From Ehretia macrophylla (taxonomy: Eukaryota > Streptophyta > Magnoliopsida > Boraginales > Ehretiaceae), in assembly GCA_037974665.1 (NCBI GenBank), contig CM075773.1:63270763-63334762 (forward strand): a stretch of DNA of 64,000 bases, read 5' to 3'. Of this stretch, positions 1 through 11,090 are shown piece after piece. The translations under genes and the position numbers were made by a program. Under the pieces are notes generated by a model. It saw nothing but the letters and a program-made list of their open reading frames with translations, was not told the origin of the DNA and did no database searches. Positions within the stretch are counted from its first letter, which is position 1; each line of letters starts with the position of its first letter.

Positions 1-926
1 GGGATGGTTCAAGTGAAGCGTGACCTTGGGACGATCTTTGACATTAAGGATTTAGGCATACTACGATACTTTCTTGGTATTGAGGTGGCTTGAAATCGTC
101 AGGGTATATCTTTATCCTAGCGAAAATATACAATGGATCTCCTTCAGGATACAGGTATGCTTGGTTGTCGACCTGTCTCCACTCCTATAGATCACAATCT
201 TAAGTTGACAACAGAATTAGGGAAATTATTAACTGAGCCATCAGTATATCAGAGACTTGTGGGCCGACTTATCTACTTAACTAATACAAGGTCGGACCTT
301 ACATATGCAGTGAGTATTGTAAGCTAGTTTATGCATGCACCTCGCACACCTCATCTGGATGTAGTCTATCACATCCTTCGGTATCTTAAAGCTTGTCCTG
401 GTCTCGGTATCTTCTACGCAACTGGTATACAGGAGGGACTATCGTGTTACACTGATGCTGATTATGCGGGGTCAAAAAGTGATAGGCGTTTTACCTCGGG
501 GATGTGCACCTTCCGTGGAAATCATCTTATCTCATAGAAAAGTAAGAAGCAAGCTATTGTCTCACGATCTTTCATAGAAGCTAAGTACCGTGCTATGGCT
601 CAAGGAACATGTGAACTTCTCTGGTTACGCTGTCTTTTGACTGAGTTGGGTTTTTAAGTGATTAACTCGTCTACCTTGTTCTTGTGATAATAAATCTGCC
701 ATTATATTGTCCTCTGACTCAGTCCTTCATGAGAGGACAAAACACATTGAGGTTGATATCCATTTTATTCGGGAAAAAGTTCGCTCAGGGGTTATCACAC
801 CTTGTTTTGTTACATCATCCGAGCAGGCTGTTGACATGTTTACTAAGTCAATTGGACCGTCACTTCTCCAATCAGCTCTTGTCAAGCTCGGGCTCGTTGA
901 TATCTTCACCCCAACTTGAGGGGGAG
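1..926 (+). pseudogene. Ty1/copia pol remnant (end of RT, RNase H)
   Basis: This is the C-terminal part of a copia polyprotein, entering from outside the window. The frame starting at base 1 reads through the end of the reverse transcriptase (KDLGILRYFLGIEV), then the region with YQRLVGRLIYL, then the RNase H domain with YTDADYAG. The last stretch (707-919, another frame) contains HERTKHIEVD and the typical copia tail VDMFTKS. The frame has stops at about 94, 112, 328 and 535 and a shift near 650-700, so it cannot make a functional enzyme. It ends at a purine-rich tract (917-926) directly followed by an LTR start, which fixes its orientation. Copia identity is secure; I do not assign the lineage. 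Confidence 0.9.
917..926 (+). promoter_or_regulatory. Polypurine tract of copia element
   Basis: A purine run (TGAGGGGGAG) lies directly before TGTTGAAATATC, the usual plus-strand priming site placed just upstream of a 3' LTR. Confidence 0.75.
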
Positions 927-1143
927 TGTTGAAATATCTGTAAATAAGAAGATTTCTTGAGCAGTGTGCCTCACCAGATCTTGAGCAATGTGATTCTTGA
1001 GCAGTGTGATGCATTTATTATATTTGACAATTGTAGTTTAGTTTGTCTATTTAAACCTTATTGTATTACATTCTATAAGATATCTAAACACAAAATATGA
1101 AGATGAGATTCTTGTATTATACTTTTTCAGTCTTATATCCTTT
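927..1143 (+). mobile_element. Copia 3' LTR, truncated
   Basis: This begins with TGTTGA right after the polypurine tract and contains a TATTTAAACC box near 1050, as expected of a copia LTR. It ends without a clear CA terminus where it meets the opposite-strand gag sequence of duplication copy A, so the right end is probably cut off. The exact boundary is uncertain by tens of bases. Confidence 0.65.
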
Positions 1144-2094
1144 TGTATTAGCATTAATTGTATCGTCCGGAGCCCAACAATTGTTGGCCTTGTGATAGGG
1201 ATAGCCACACTGATAATAGACGGCATGTGAAGAGCCTGAATTAGAAGAAGTTGAATTAGTTGGCTGGAGTTCTCGTCCTCGCCCTTGACCACAATTGTCA
1301 CGCCCCCCTCGACGTCCAGATAAAAATAAACCACGTTGAGGAGAGAATTGGCATGGAGAGTCATTTGATTCATGAGCAGGTACAACGATAAGAGCAACAA
1401 ATTTGGAGACAAGGGATGAAGCAGACTGCAAGCGAATTTCAAAATCCATAAGAAGACCACACACTTCAGTGAACGTGGGACTATCAGGTTTGGAGTTCAC
1501 ATCAACAACTATTGGATCAAAATCAGAACCTAAGCCCCAAAGAGTCCATAACACAATATCGTCGTCGGCAACATTACAGCCAGCACTTACGAGAATAAGA
1601 GACAACGACTTGGCAGGTTGTATATAGGCATGAATTGATCGAGACGCTTTACACAGAGATTGAAGTTCAGTCTTTATTTGTTGGATTCTTGCTCTAGATT
1701 GTGAACCGTAGAGAAGCTCCAAAGTAGTAGTCCAAACATCGCAAGCTGTGACTTTATCAACCACCTAAGATAATTCTGAATCAGAAAGGGAAACCAACAG
1801 CCACCCGAGAACTATTTGATCGAGACGTATCCATTGAATCATTTCAGAAGCAGGAGTAGAAGGTTTAGGAATTGATCCATCAATGAAACCCAACAAGCCA
1901 TGACAACGAAGAACAGGATAAACCTGCGTCTTCTATAGGATAAAGTTATCAGTACCAAGTTTAAGGGAAAGTTCTTGGGGAATGCTCTTAACGAAGGGCA
2001 AAGACGCCAGGGAAGAGGTGGGTGTATTAATTTTTGGGTTCGCACTGCGGGAGGGTGTATTAGAGGAGCCATTAGCGGCAACGGTGGATACCAT
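1144..2094 (-). pseudogene. Copia gag remnant (copy A)
   Basis: This is the N-terminal, nucleocapsid-like part of a copia polyprotein. The start is the ATG at 2092-2094. The product has the plant copia gag pattern (LSLKLGTDNF, then VWTTTLELLYGS, then IQQIKTELQSL, a Gly/Arg-rich linker, and a CCHC-like segment YQCGYPYHKANNCW with the first Cys changed to Tyr). At least two in-frame stops are visible: one replacing a Trp codon near 1930, and a TAG before VVDKVTACDVW that copy B also carries. Truncated at 1144. Pseudogene. Confidence 0.85.
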
Positions 2095-2149
2095 GAGAAG
2101 AAAGGTGAGTTTGCAAGAGAAGAAGATTTTGTAAAAAAAAAATCCCTAA

Positions 2150-2290
2150 GCTCTGTATACCATGTAAGAAATGATTTTTCGCCCTGAACATACAGTGCTT
2201 TCATTGACTATTTAAGGTTGCAATTACAGAGAAGTTTACAAGAAGTAGAAAACGTATTTGATATGTACAAGTGTAACTGAAGATAACAAC
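2150..2290 (-). mobile_element. Copia PBS and LTR 3' end (copy A)
   Basis: On the minus strand TGGTATACAGAGC (2150-2162) resembles the initiator-tRNA(Met) primer site with one extra base. It directly follows an LTR end reading ...TTTCTTACA. The LTR piece extends to roughly 2290, where LINE coding sequence takes over, so most of the LTR is missing. The outer edge is approximate. Confidence 0.6.
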
Positions 2291-4235
2291 AAATTATGCC
2301 AACACAATCAGTAATTAGAGATAAAGAGAAATCTCTTATGTGATAAGCCTTTACATTTATAAGAGCCAAAATTTCAATTTTCAAAGTATTTTGCTGGCCC
2401 AAGTGAATAAAGAAACCAAATATAAGGTGCTCCTTACAGTCACAAAGAATTCCCCCACCTCCTGCCATTCCTTCAGGACCATGAACATTACCGTCAATGT
2501 TAAGCTTGTAAAAGCCAACAGCTGGTTTTCTCAACTTCACATTTTTAGGCACACATGAAGATGGTCTTTCATAAGAACAATAAAAGGAGGCTGCCAGATT
2601 TAAGTCTCCCTTCCATTGCCATATCTTTAAAAGATTTGTTTGAAACAATTGTGCTATGAGTCTCCTCACATGCCAGATAATTCTAGAGGAGTAAAAGCCC
2701 AAATTCCTATACTTGGCATCATTTTTTTTTGCTAAAAGGAAGCGGGTATAAATTAATGATAAAAAAAACTACAGAATCCAAAAAACAATTACCAAAAAAT
2801 ATGGTCATCAACATTCCAAGCCCTACAGATAACTTGGTTCAATAGAGAATATCTAACTTTCTTAATCTTGTATATTTTAGTCATAACATCAAAAACAATA
2901 TGCTTGAAGATGTCTTCTTCGGATAGAGCTTCTCCAGTGTAAACACGTCTATTTCTTTCTTTCCATAAGTGGAAAACAAAGGATCCAAAGAAATAACAGT
3001 AGATTGAAATGTGGAAGTTGCTGCAATATGATCAAACCATTCAACAATCGAGCTCCAATTGTTAATATTGGGAGGGCCTTTGTTTAGATTCCACCCTCTT
3101 CTCTAGATTCGGCGACTGAATGAGCATAAACCAAAGAGGTAATCCATATCCCCAATGCAGGCCCGACAAAGAACACAAAGGGGATCCAAGTACAATCCCT
3201 AAGACAAAAGCCGCTGTTTAGTAGGGAGCTTATCCAACCAATAGAGTCATGTACAAAATGAATGTTTAGGTATTGCCTGTTTAAACCAAATAGATTTGTT
3301 CCAAATGGCCAAGCTATATTGTGGTTTGATAAGATCCAACAACCATCTCATTTTGTATTCCTCATTGGGGGAGTTGATCCAAATGCAATGATCTTCTCTG
3401 TTGAGGTCAGGTTACTAATCACCAATGTATTGAGAAATTACCTAAAAGATAGAGGATTTTTTCGACCAAGACGACTGACCTTCTGAAATGAAATCTTTAA
3501 CCAGAGAGTTAATGTCATAGCTGGCCTCTTGAATAACATGTTCCCCAAACACATCAATTAGAATTCCCAAAGGGTGCCAATGGTCCTTCCAAAAAAGAGT
3601 ATTGCAACCATTACCAACCCTATGTATGATACAATTTTTACCCAATGGTCGTAACTGGAGAATTTTCCTCCATGACCAAGTCGGGCGATTGGGCATAAGA
3701 GCATCCCAAATATTTGTGTCACAGAGGTAGTTTGAATAGAACCACCGACCCCCCACAGATTTCTGTTTAGTATGTAGAATCCAAAGATACCTTAAGATGG
3801 CTGCTTGATTGGTATCTTGGAGCCTTGGCAATCCCAAGCCTCCCTCATCTGTTTTTACAGACATCACTCCACATAACTTAGGCTTTTTTCCCAAGATTGT
3901 CTGAACCGGACCAGAGAAAAGAAACAAGAACCTGTTCAATAGCTTTGAGACATCCTTTAAAGAGGATGAACATACGGGCCCAGAAAGAGTGAACATTGCT
4001 AAGAATTGACTTCACAATTTAGAGATGGCTCGCATATGAAAAATTGCTAGTTGACCACTTTCCAATTCTATTAGTGATGCGATTAACAAGTTGTTTGCAG
4101 TGACTGTTGAGAAGTCTACCAGGTATAAGAGGCACTCCTAGGTATCTGATAGGAAAGGAGCCAATATTGAAACCAAAAATATTGGTGATCCTCCTGCTTA
4201 TAGCATCATCGTACCCCCTAATGAAGATTGAGAAT
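2290..4235 (-). pseudogene. LINE ORF2 3' part (copy A, minus)
   Basis: This is a 5'-truncated L1-type LINE. Reading down the minus strand there is the end of the reverse transcriptase with its thumb region (SYADRLQIV-like, then LPKG), GLGLPRLQDTNQAAILRYLW (3442-3996), a decayed zinc-binding RT domain (about 2900-3250), and an RNase H-like domain (2208-2702) with KLNIDG and EILALINVKAYH. Stops and frame changes separate these blocks. The 5' edge abuts a LINE on the opposite strand at about 4240. The copy B counterpart is about 17170-19130. Confidence 0.82.
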
Positions 4236-4239
4236 CAAA

Positions 4240-6685
4240 TAGAAATTCCCAGCCTTTTTTGTTCAGCTTATTGAAGTATGCATTTGCTCTCCAAGGTACT
4301 CGATCGTGGTTAATGGTGAACTTGTGGGATTCTTCAAGGGAGCCGAAGGTCTTAGGTAGGGGGACCCGTTATCCCTTTACCTTTTTGTTATTGGAATGGA
4401 AATCTTGTCTTGCATCTTCTCCAAAGTTGCTCTCAAAAGGGGGTTTTTATTTCACCCCAGTTGTCATAAACTCAGGCTGAACTTCTTTATGTATGTTGAT
4501 GATCTGCTCATATTTTCCAAACCTAATGTTTAATTTGTGTCTTGTATCAAAGCTTCACTCAGGCTCTTCTATCGGATGTTTGGTTTACAAATGAATCCTT
4601 GCAAGAGCAACATATTTCTTGCGGATTGTAGAGATCAACTTAAGAATCAGATTCTACGGATTCTTGAGTTTGAGGAGGGCTCTTTGTCGATTAAGTACCT
4701 TGGTCTCCCTTTAATCACGGGTAGACTTGGTATGCAGTCCTGCAGAGAACTTGTGGATAAAGTGTTGAGTATAATCAATCACTGGGCTACTAGATCTCTT
4801 TCATATGCTGGGTGCCTTCAACTTATTAAATTAGTTCTGATTGGGATCCATTCTTTTTTGTCTAGCATGTTGATATTGCTGATTGGTACTCTTAAAGATA
4901 TAGAGAGTAAATTTGCTCATTTTCTTTGGAACGGGGATGCCGCTAGCTAGGCTTGTGCTAAAGTTGCTTGGATATCAGTTACGAAACCTTTTAAGGAAGG
5001 GGGACTTGGAAACCGTCAACTTGAAGAATTAAATACTTCTTTTCTGCTAAAACAAGTTTGGGCCTTATTACATGAGTCTAATTTTGTTTGGTCTCGTTGG
5101 GTAAGATCTGTTCTTCTTAAGGGCAAAATATTTGAGGATATTGATACCCCTGTCAATGTGGCTTGGGGGTGGAGAAAGCTCCTGAGTGTTAGAAATATTG
5201 CAAGACCTCTTGTTCGGCATAGACTTGGCAATGGAGTTAATACTTTTTTAGGAAAGATCTTTGGCATGAGGATGGTATTTTGCTTGATAGATTCTCTTTC
5301 GATGTTGTGCTTGAGTTTGGTATTAGTATTGATTTGTCAATCGCTGATGTTTGTATGCTGCCAAGATCATTCTCTTCGAATGTTGAGATTGGTTCCATTG
5401 TTAGACAAGCCAAGTCCTTTATTATAGAGGTTACCAGACGGGACAAACTGATTTGGACTTTGAGCCTTTACGGTAAATTCAGCTTGTACCATACTTGGGA
5501 TGGCATTCGAGCTCGAGGTAACTCTGTCCCTTGGTACCATCTAGTTTGGTTTAAACAACATGTTCCTTGTCATAGTTTTATTGCTTGGGTTACTATTTTG
5601 GATCGTCTTCTTACTAAACAACGACTTAATAGCTGGGGTTTGCAAGATAATCCTAAATGCCTGTCGTGTGGTGAATTAGATGAATCTAGAGATCATATTT
5701 TCTTTTCCTGTAGTTTCTCGAAGAAGATTTGGCTTAAGGGTCTGATGTACTCTTGTAGTTCTCGATTCCTAATTGTTTTGAATAATGTTCTTGAGTGGTT
5801 GATTGAAGTTTGCAAGTGTGATTAGCTCCAATCACTAGTTTTTAAATATCTATTCTCGGCCACACTTTATTTTCTTTGGAGTGAAAGAAACAAAAGGCTT
5901 CATGACCAGGTTTCTCTTAATGAAGAGTGTGTTTTTGAGGAAATGAAATTCGTTGTAAAGTATAGAATAAGGAATGTACATAAATATAGGATAAATATAA
6001 CTAATACACGTATTGGTACTTTTTAGAATATTGATGGCTACCAACTTGTGAATGACTAGTATGGTTTGGTGCCATGGTTTCTTTGTCATGATGTAATGAA
6101 TTTTGTTGAGTTTAATGGAATCACTTGCTAAATTAGCAAAAACAAGGGTCATAGGATATATGTTATGAAATAGAAGTAGCTAGAAAACTCCTGAAAGAAT
6201 GTAGAGCCATGATCTCTCACATTTTTAGATAAGGTAACTAGCCAACTGATTTCTTGCTAATCTTGGAGTTTCTGTTACGAGCCTTCAAGTTTTTGAGGAT
6301 ACAAATAGCTTTAAAAGGCTTTGAGGTTTGATCCATCTGGGTAAAGCAGCTCTTCCTCAATTTAGATTATAGGTTCCTTTTAACTGCTTTTATTGTAATT
6401 TTTCAGTTTCGTATCTTTTTGCTTGTTGCTATTAATTGAGTTGTTTCTTTTAAAGATGTTATACATCTTTCCACTTAACAACTCAATTAAGAAGCTTGAT
6501 TAGGATCTTTGTAAGAAGAGGTGGTTTGTACCTCTTCTAGAGTAGTTAGGACGGTAGGACATGCTTCAATTCCCCGCCCTCCAGTGCAGGTCAAGTTTAG
6601 TCCCCCTCCAACCTTGTACTTCTTTTTTTGATAATTAATAAAACCCCACAAGGAAGTTCCTCTCGTTTTGCCAAACAAATAAAGT
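4240..6685 (+). pseudogene. LINE ORF2 3' part plus 3' UTR (copy A, plus)
   Basis: This is a second 5'-truncated LINE, on the opposite strand to its neighbour. It starts in the reverse transcriptase shortly before the GDP box. The FADD-type catalytic box region lies near 4490-4510, followed by KYLGLPLI (about 4690), FKEGGLGNRQLEELN (about 4990), and a zinc-binding RT domain at 5280-5825 with CLSCGELDESRDHIFFSC. Several stops and frameshifts break the frame. Non-coding 3' sequence follows to about 6685. It ends in TAATAAAACCCC, GTTTTGCC and a short A-rich tail, as plant LINEs do. Confidence 0.82.
6432..6490. other. Two-tier hairpin in LINE 3' UTR
   Basis: The outer arms are 14 bp and perfect (6432-6445 with 6477-6490). 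An inner pair of 8-bp perfect arms with a 3-base loop (6452-6459 with 6463-6470) lies between them. It falls in the 3' untranslated part of the plus-strand LINE. Copy B has lost this part to a gypsy insertion, so conservation cannot be judged here. Confidence 0.7.
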
Positions 6686-6974
6686 TAATAAGACTCAAAT
6701 ACTATTACTTATTTTTGTGAAATATATGATGTATTGAAATTTGGATATATTTACTAACAATTTTATTTACGCACTATATGATAAGTAATCATATTGTCAT
6801 ATGTAATAATCAATATTATAATTACTTGTAGAGGCAAATGATAAGACATATACCTTTCTTATAATTATTAGTTCCTATGTCGTATGTTAATTAATTTAAA
6901 GCTATAGCTCATGGTGATTGGATTAAATATACACCATTTGATTAGTATATTTAATTATATTGTCATACTTTGCA
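6686..6974. other. AT-rich spacer, nothing recognised
   Basis: This is very AT-rich DNA between the LINE tail and the first long-TIR element. No coding frame or known terminal motif is visible. Confidence 0.6.
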
Positions 6975-6983
6975 TTATATAAC

Positions 6984-8254
6984 TAGGAAAATTTCACAAA
7001 TAGTCCCTATTGTTACCCTTTTGTTTCAATTTAGTTCCTATTATTCCATTTGTCTCAATTTAATCCATATTGTTTGCAAAAAAATCTCAATTCAGTCCTT
7101 TCCGTCAAATAAGGGTTAAATCTAATAGAAATTTGGTCACGTGCACTGCATGTGACCACGGTCTCAGGGGCAATTTTGGAATATAATAATAAAAGTTCAA
7201 TTTAGTCCTCAATGTTTTGGAAAAGGTTTCATTTGAGTCCTCAATATTTTAAAAAAATTTCAAATAAGTCCTCAATGTTTTAAAAATATTTCAAATAAGT
7301 CCTCAATGTTTTAAAAATATTTTAAATAGATCCTCAATATTTTAAAAATGTTTTGTAACTTTGTTCATATTGATGAATGAACATGCTATGAACAAAGTTA
7401 ATCAACCCAATGATTTTTGTGGATGGGTTACAAATAGGTTATGACATGATTGATGGATATTTTTGTAGATGGATGGGATTATGATAGGATATGTAAAGAT
7501 GATTTTTGTATATGGATAGGACTATGACAGCTAAATGTAATGACGTTAACCATATTTAATGACTTTTTTTATGACAGGTTATGGGATTATGACAGGCTTT
7601 TATGATTGATGCTTTGATGATATTATTGTTATGTTTTTTTTGGATTAAGGATGAAGAAACATCATTTTTTCTAATGTTGAGGTGTTTATGATTGTTTTCA
7701 TAACAGGTATTCAAATGAAAAATGCTAAAGGTCTGTAGTTGGTAACGTATATTGTGTCCTTATTCTGCCTATTTGTTTACGTATTCTGACTTCCCTAATT
7801 TGGTTTTGATGAATTCGAATTTGGTTTCGCGGACGCTATCTTAGTTATCTATCACTTATTAGTTAAAAGCTAACTCGACTTATTTGAAATATTTTTAAAA
7901 CATTGAGGACCTATTTGAAACATTTTTAAAACATTGAGGACTTATTTAAAATATTTTTAAAACATTGAGGACTTATTTGAAATTTTTTTAAAACATTGAG
8001 GACTCAAATAAAATTTTTTCAAAACATTGAAGACTAAATTGAACTTTTATTGTTATATTCCAAAATTGCCCCTGAGACCGTGGTCACGTGCGGTGCACGT
8101 GACCAATTTTTTGTTAGATTTAACTCTTATTTGACGGAATGGACCAAATTGAGATTTTTTTGCAAACAATAGAGACTAAATTGAGACAAATAGAACAATA
8201 GGGACTAAACTAAGACAAAAGGGTAACAATAGGGGCTATTTGTGAAATTTGCCC
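6984..8254. mobile_element. Non-autonomous Mutator-like element 1 (long TIRs)
   Basis: The 1271-bp element has long inverted ends. The left end (GGAAAATTTCACAAATAGTC) is mirrored at the right end (GGGGCTATTTGTGAAATTTG), and the match continues for about 350 bp inwards. The 9-bp direct repeat TTATATAAC flanks it exactly (6975-6983 and 8255-8263). Both arms contain 31-32-bp degenerate tandem units built on a TCCTCAATGTTTTAAAAATA core, in mirror orientation (about 7196-7350 and 7884-8045). The middle (about 7370-7880) has no transposase. Nine-base duplications and long TIRs are known for Mutator-like elements; the superfamily assignment is inferred from that. Confidence 0.85.
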
Positions 8255-8263
8255 TTATATAAC

Positions 8264-8581
8264 CCATAGCATAGCATATTATATTAGTGTAATTTTTTTT
8301 CTCATGTATACCATAGCATATGAATTTGTCTTTGGTTTCTGGCACTATGAATTCTTGGCATATGAATTTAGTTTGACATGGACTTTTATTATTCTAGGCA
8401 TGAAATCTTATGATTTTTGCATGAACTTCAACATTTTTGAATATATGATATTTATGAACTATGATAATATGACTATTTAACGTATAAGAATATTTTAAAG
8501 GTCCCAAGAAGTTTTTTTGGGGGTTACCACTTACTGAGATTTGTTTCTTAGTTTGTAAAAATATTTTTCTTTGAAAAAGAT
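8264..8581 (+). mobile_element. Gypsy-type LTR fragment (family X)
   Basis: Shares a long collinear stretch with 24095-24361, for example GAATTCTTGGCATATGAATT and the TTACCACTTACTGAGATTTG segment. After the element at 8582-9997 the same family resumes at 10005-10018. The copy at 24.1-24.6 plus 39.05-39.14 kb ends in an LTR terminus with a primer site, which is why I call this LTR sequence. Confidence 0.6.
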
Positions 8582-9522
8582 GGAGTAAAATGTATCATAC
8601 CCCCTTGTGTTTTGCAAAAGTTGTATAATTAACCTTGTATTTTCAAAAGTGGCGTATAACCCTCTGTGTTATCCATAATGTTGCACACTTTCCCCAATCT
8701 GAACTTCGGTTAAATTTGTTTTGTCATAAACTATAAAAGACGAAATTATCCCCATTAAATCATTTTTGTTTGTATTTTTATTTAACTTTTCAAATTTCTT
8801 CACTATAATGCATCACATTAATGAAATTTTGATTAAAACAAATTCATATAAATTTTATCTCTTTTGATTCTATTTGAAATTATGAATCTAATGCTTGAAG
8901 TTTAATGCGATTTGACAAAGAATTGAGAAAGATATAATTTTTTAAAGGTTTTTTCATGGATCAACACACTGCAGCGCTAAAGATGATGACCCAAACGACG
9001 TCGTTTTGAGATTCAAGCCCGACCAATAAAGTAATGCCACGTACCAAATGGTAGAATTTAAAAAATATATTGCCACTACAGAGATTTGAACCCACAACCT
9101 TCATCACGCATGTGAATAACTTGACCATTAGGTTGAAAATAATATTTTGTCTTGTTAAAGCTCGAAATAATCTATATCCTTTATAATAAAATAGCCACCA
9201 CAACCTACCATCTCCGCCATTCCTCTAGCCAGCTTCACCAACTACCTCTGCCACTTCCTGCAACTACCTCTACCAGCGACTGACGAATGTATCAGTTCGA
9301 AGATCCATCAAAGTAATACACGACAACAAGTATTTTTTTTTTTTTTTGTCAAAGACAATAAGCATTTTAAAGTCATAAAATTTTGAAAAAAATAGGGTTT
9401 AATTCAAAAGTTAATCTATTTTAATTTTATATATTTTTTAACTAAACCATCCATTGTGGATGGCAGGTGATAGCAACACGAAATTTGCCAATATCAATGT
9501 GTAATGTCATACCATCCGTCGA

Positions 9523-9592
<70 letters not shown>

Positions 9593-9997
9593 TTAATTTA
9601 AAATTCAATCTCAAGGTTCAATTGCTAGACGAAAATTATATATACGTTATAAGAATTTTTAAAAGATTATTAATATTGAGTATCTAAAATTATTTATGGT
9701 GAAGATATGTAGTGGTGGAATGTGGTAGTGGTGAGGAAGAAGATGAGTGAAAAAAAAAAGTTAGAAACAATATAAGGGTATTTTGGTCAATGAACATGTA
9801 TTTTAATAATTTTTGCAATTCTTAGTTGTATTGTAAGTGTGTGTGTATCACTCTCCGTTAAATTTAACGAAAAATTGTATAGAAGGGTTATGATGCAACA
9901 TTATAGATAACACAAGAGATTCTATGCCACTTTTGAAAACACAGGGTTTGTTATGCAACTTTTGCAAAACATAAGGGGGTATGCTACATTTTACTCC
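8582..9997. mobile_element. Non-autonomous long-TIR element 2
   Basis: The 1416-bp element has inverted ends of about 110-150 bp. The left end starts GGAGTAAAATGTATCATACC, and the right end reversed starts GGAGTAAAATGTAGCATACC. The ends are flanked by the 7-bp direct repeat AAAAGAT (8575-8581, 9998-10004). The related family X sequence near 24335 has no such insert and reads straight through, so it serves as an empty site. The interior carries an AT/AC microsatellite and no transposase. It is probably Mutator-like, but only 7 bp of duplication are clear. Confidence 0.78.
9525..9592. repeat. (AT)25-(AC)9 microsatellite
   Basis: An uninterrupted AT dinucleotide run (9525-9574) passes directly into an AC run (9575-9592), inside the long-TIR element 2. 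Confidence 0.95.
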
Positions 9998-10018
9998 AAA
10001 AGATGAGAACAGACTTTG

Positions 10019-10463
10019 TGTAACGCCTCGATCCCTCGCGAGACTGGAACTTCTATTAACCATGTTATTCTCAACCTAATTCCAAACCCGGGCACAAAAA
10101 TTTTAGGGGAAACGGACGGAGTTTTCCCTGTTTATAGAGCTAACAGTTTACCTGCACACAAAATATAAACTCACAAAATCATAAACCAAGCTCTTTCATC
10201 ACATTCAACAACTCCTCAAGGCCATCCGAGTCTTGGAACACAACAAAAGTCCACAAGCAAGCATGCAATAGATTATAGAATTCCCTAGTCAGGAGATTGG
10301 TTATCATACCACTCTATTATACTCTATTCAACCTACTTAAAGGTTAAATATTTCAATCATTCTTTATCTCATTTCACACAAGCAAACAAGCTACTTAGAC
10401 AATAAGGTAAATCTTTAAAGTTATTACATGTCAGTTGGGAGATTTAAATACAATCCTCTACGG
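10019..10463 (-). mobile_element. Gypsy LTR fragment
   Basis: Begins TGTAACGCCTCGATCC, matching the form of the other minus-strand gypsy LTR termini in this window (21196 and 26826, both TGTNACGCCCC). Lacks the second end because it abuts a truncated copia RT at about 10463. No coding sequence. The LTR call rests on terminus similarity and composition only. Confidence 0.5.
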
Positions 10464-11090
10464 TGCAACATAATTGAGTCTGTTATACCCGAGGCTAATC
10501 ACGAAGGAATCAAATCTCTTGTACCAATACCTTGGCGCCTGCTTTAAACTGGACAGAGATTTAGTCAACCTGCAAACCAAGTTTTCTTTTCCTTTCTCAA
10601 CAAAACCTTCTGGTTGAAGCATGTAAATCTCTTCTTCAAGCTCACCATGAAGAAAAGCCGTCTTTACGTCTAACTGTTCTAGATGTAAGTTTAACACAGC
10701 ACACATGACCAAGACTACTCTGATAGTTGTAAGTCTTACCACAGGAAAAAATATCTCGTTGAAATCAATTCCTTCTTTTTGAGCATATCCTTTCACCACC
10801 AGTCTTGCACGATATTGCTCCACTTGGTCATTACCATCTCGCTTGATCTTGTAGACCCATTTGTTACCAATGGCTTTCCGTCCAGGTGGTAGTGGAACAA
10901 GCTCCCATGTCTTGTTTCTATGTAGAGCTTCAATTTCTTCCTGTATTGTTGTCATCCACAGGGCATCATCGGGGCTTTTTATAGCCTCGTGAAGGGTAGA
11001 TGTCTCTCCATCCTCCGTTAGAAGACAATATGCACCATTGCTCGCCATGACAAAATCTGAATGCCAAGGTGGTCTTGTTGTCTGACGCAA
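10464..11090 (-). pseudogene. Tork/Tnt1-like copia RT, truncated
   Basis: This is the N-terminal half of a copia reverse transcriptase. It reads WVYKIKRDGNDQVEQYRARL, VKGYAQKEGIDFNEIF, EQLDVKTAFLHGELEEEIYM and SLKQAPRYWYKRFDSF, which are standard copia RT blocks. It stops just after SLGYNRLN, upstream of where the YVDD catalytic box should be, so the catalytic half, RNase H and the 3' LTR are all missing. The break point meets a gypsy LTR fragment. It is the 3'-most surviving part of the element whose 5' LTR is 13580-14150. Confidence 0.9.

Larger units (their letters stand above)
1144..6302. repeat. Segmental duplication, copy A
   Basis: This stretch is collinear and in direct orientation with 16044-21195. 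Both contain a copia gag (minus), a short LTR end, a LINE fragment (minus) and a LINE fragment (plus), with the same junctions. The left edge is where the copia gag of copy A stops against the LTR of another element; copy B continues into protease and integrase. The right edge is set by a gypsy LTR inserted in copy B at 21196, whereas copy A runs on through the LINE tail. By eye most stretches differ by only a few per cent. Confidence 0.85.

Noticed and set aside
4235..4260. Twin-priming inversion of a single LINE
   Set aside because: The two fragments contain overlapping domains with different sequence, so they come from separate insertions.
7196..7350. Tandem TCCTCAATGTTTT units considered as a satellite or CRISPR
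   Set aside because: Only about five degenerate units, mirrored in the opposite arm of a long-TIR element, so they are part of its ends.
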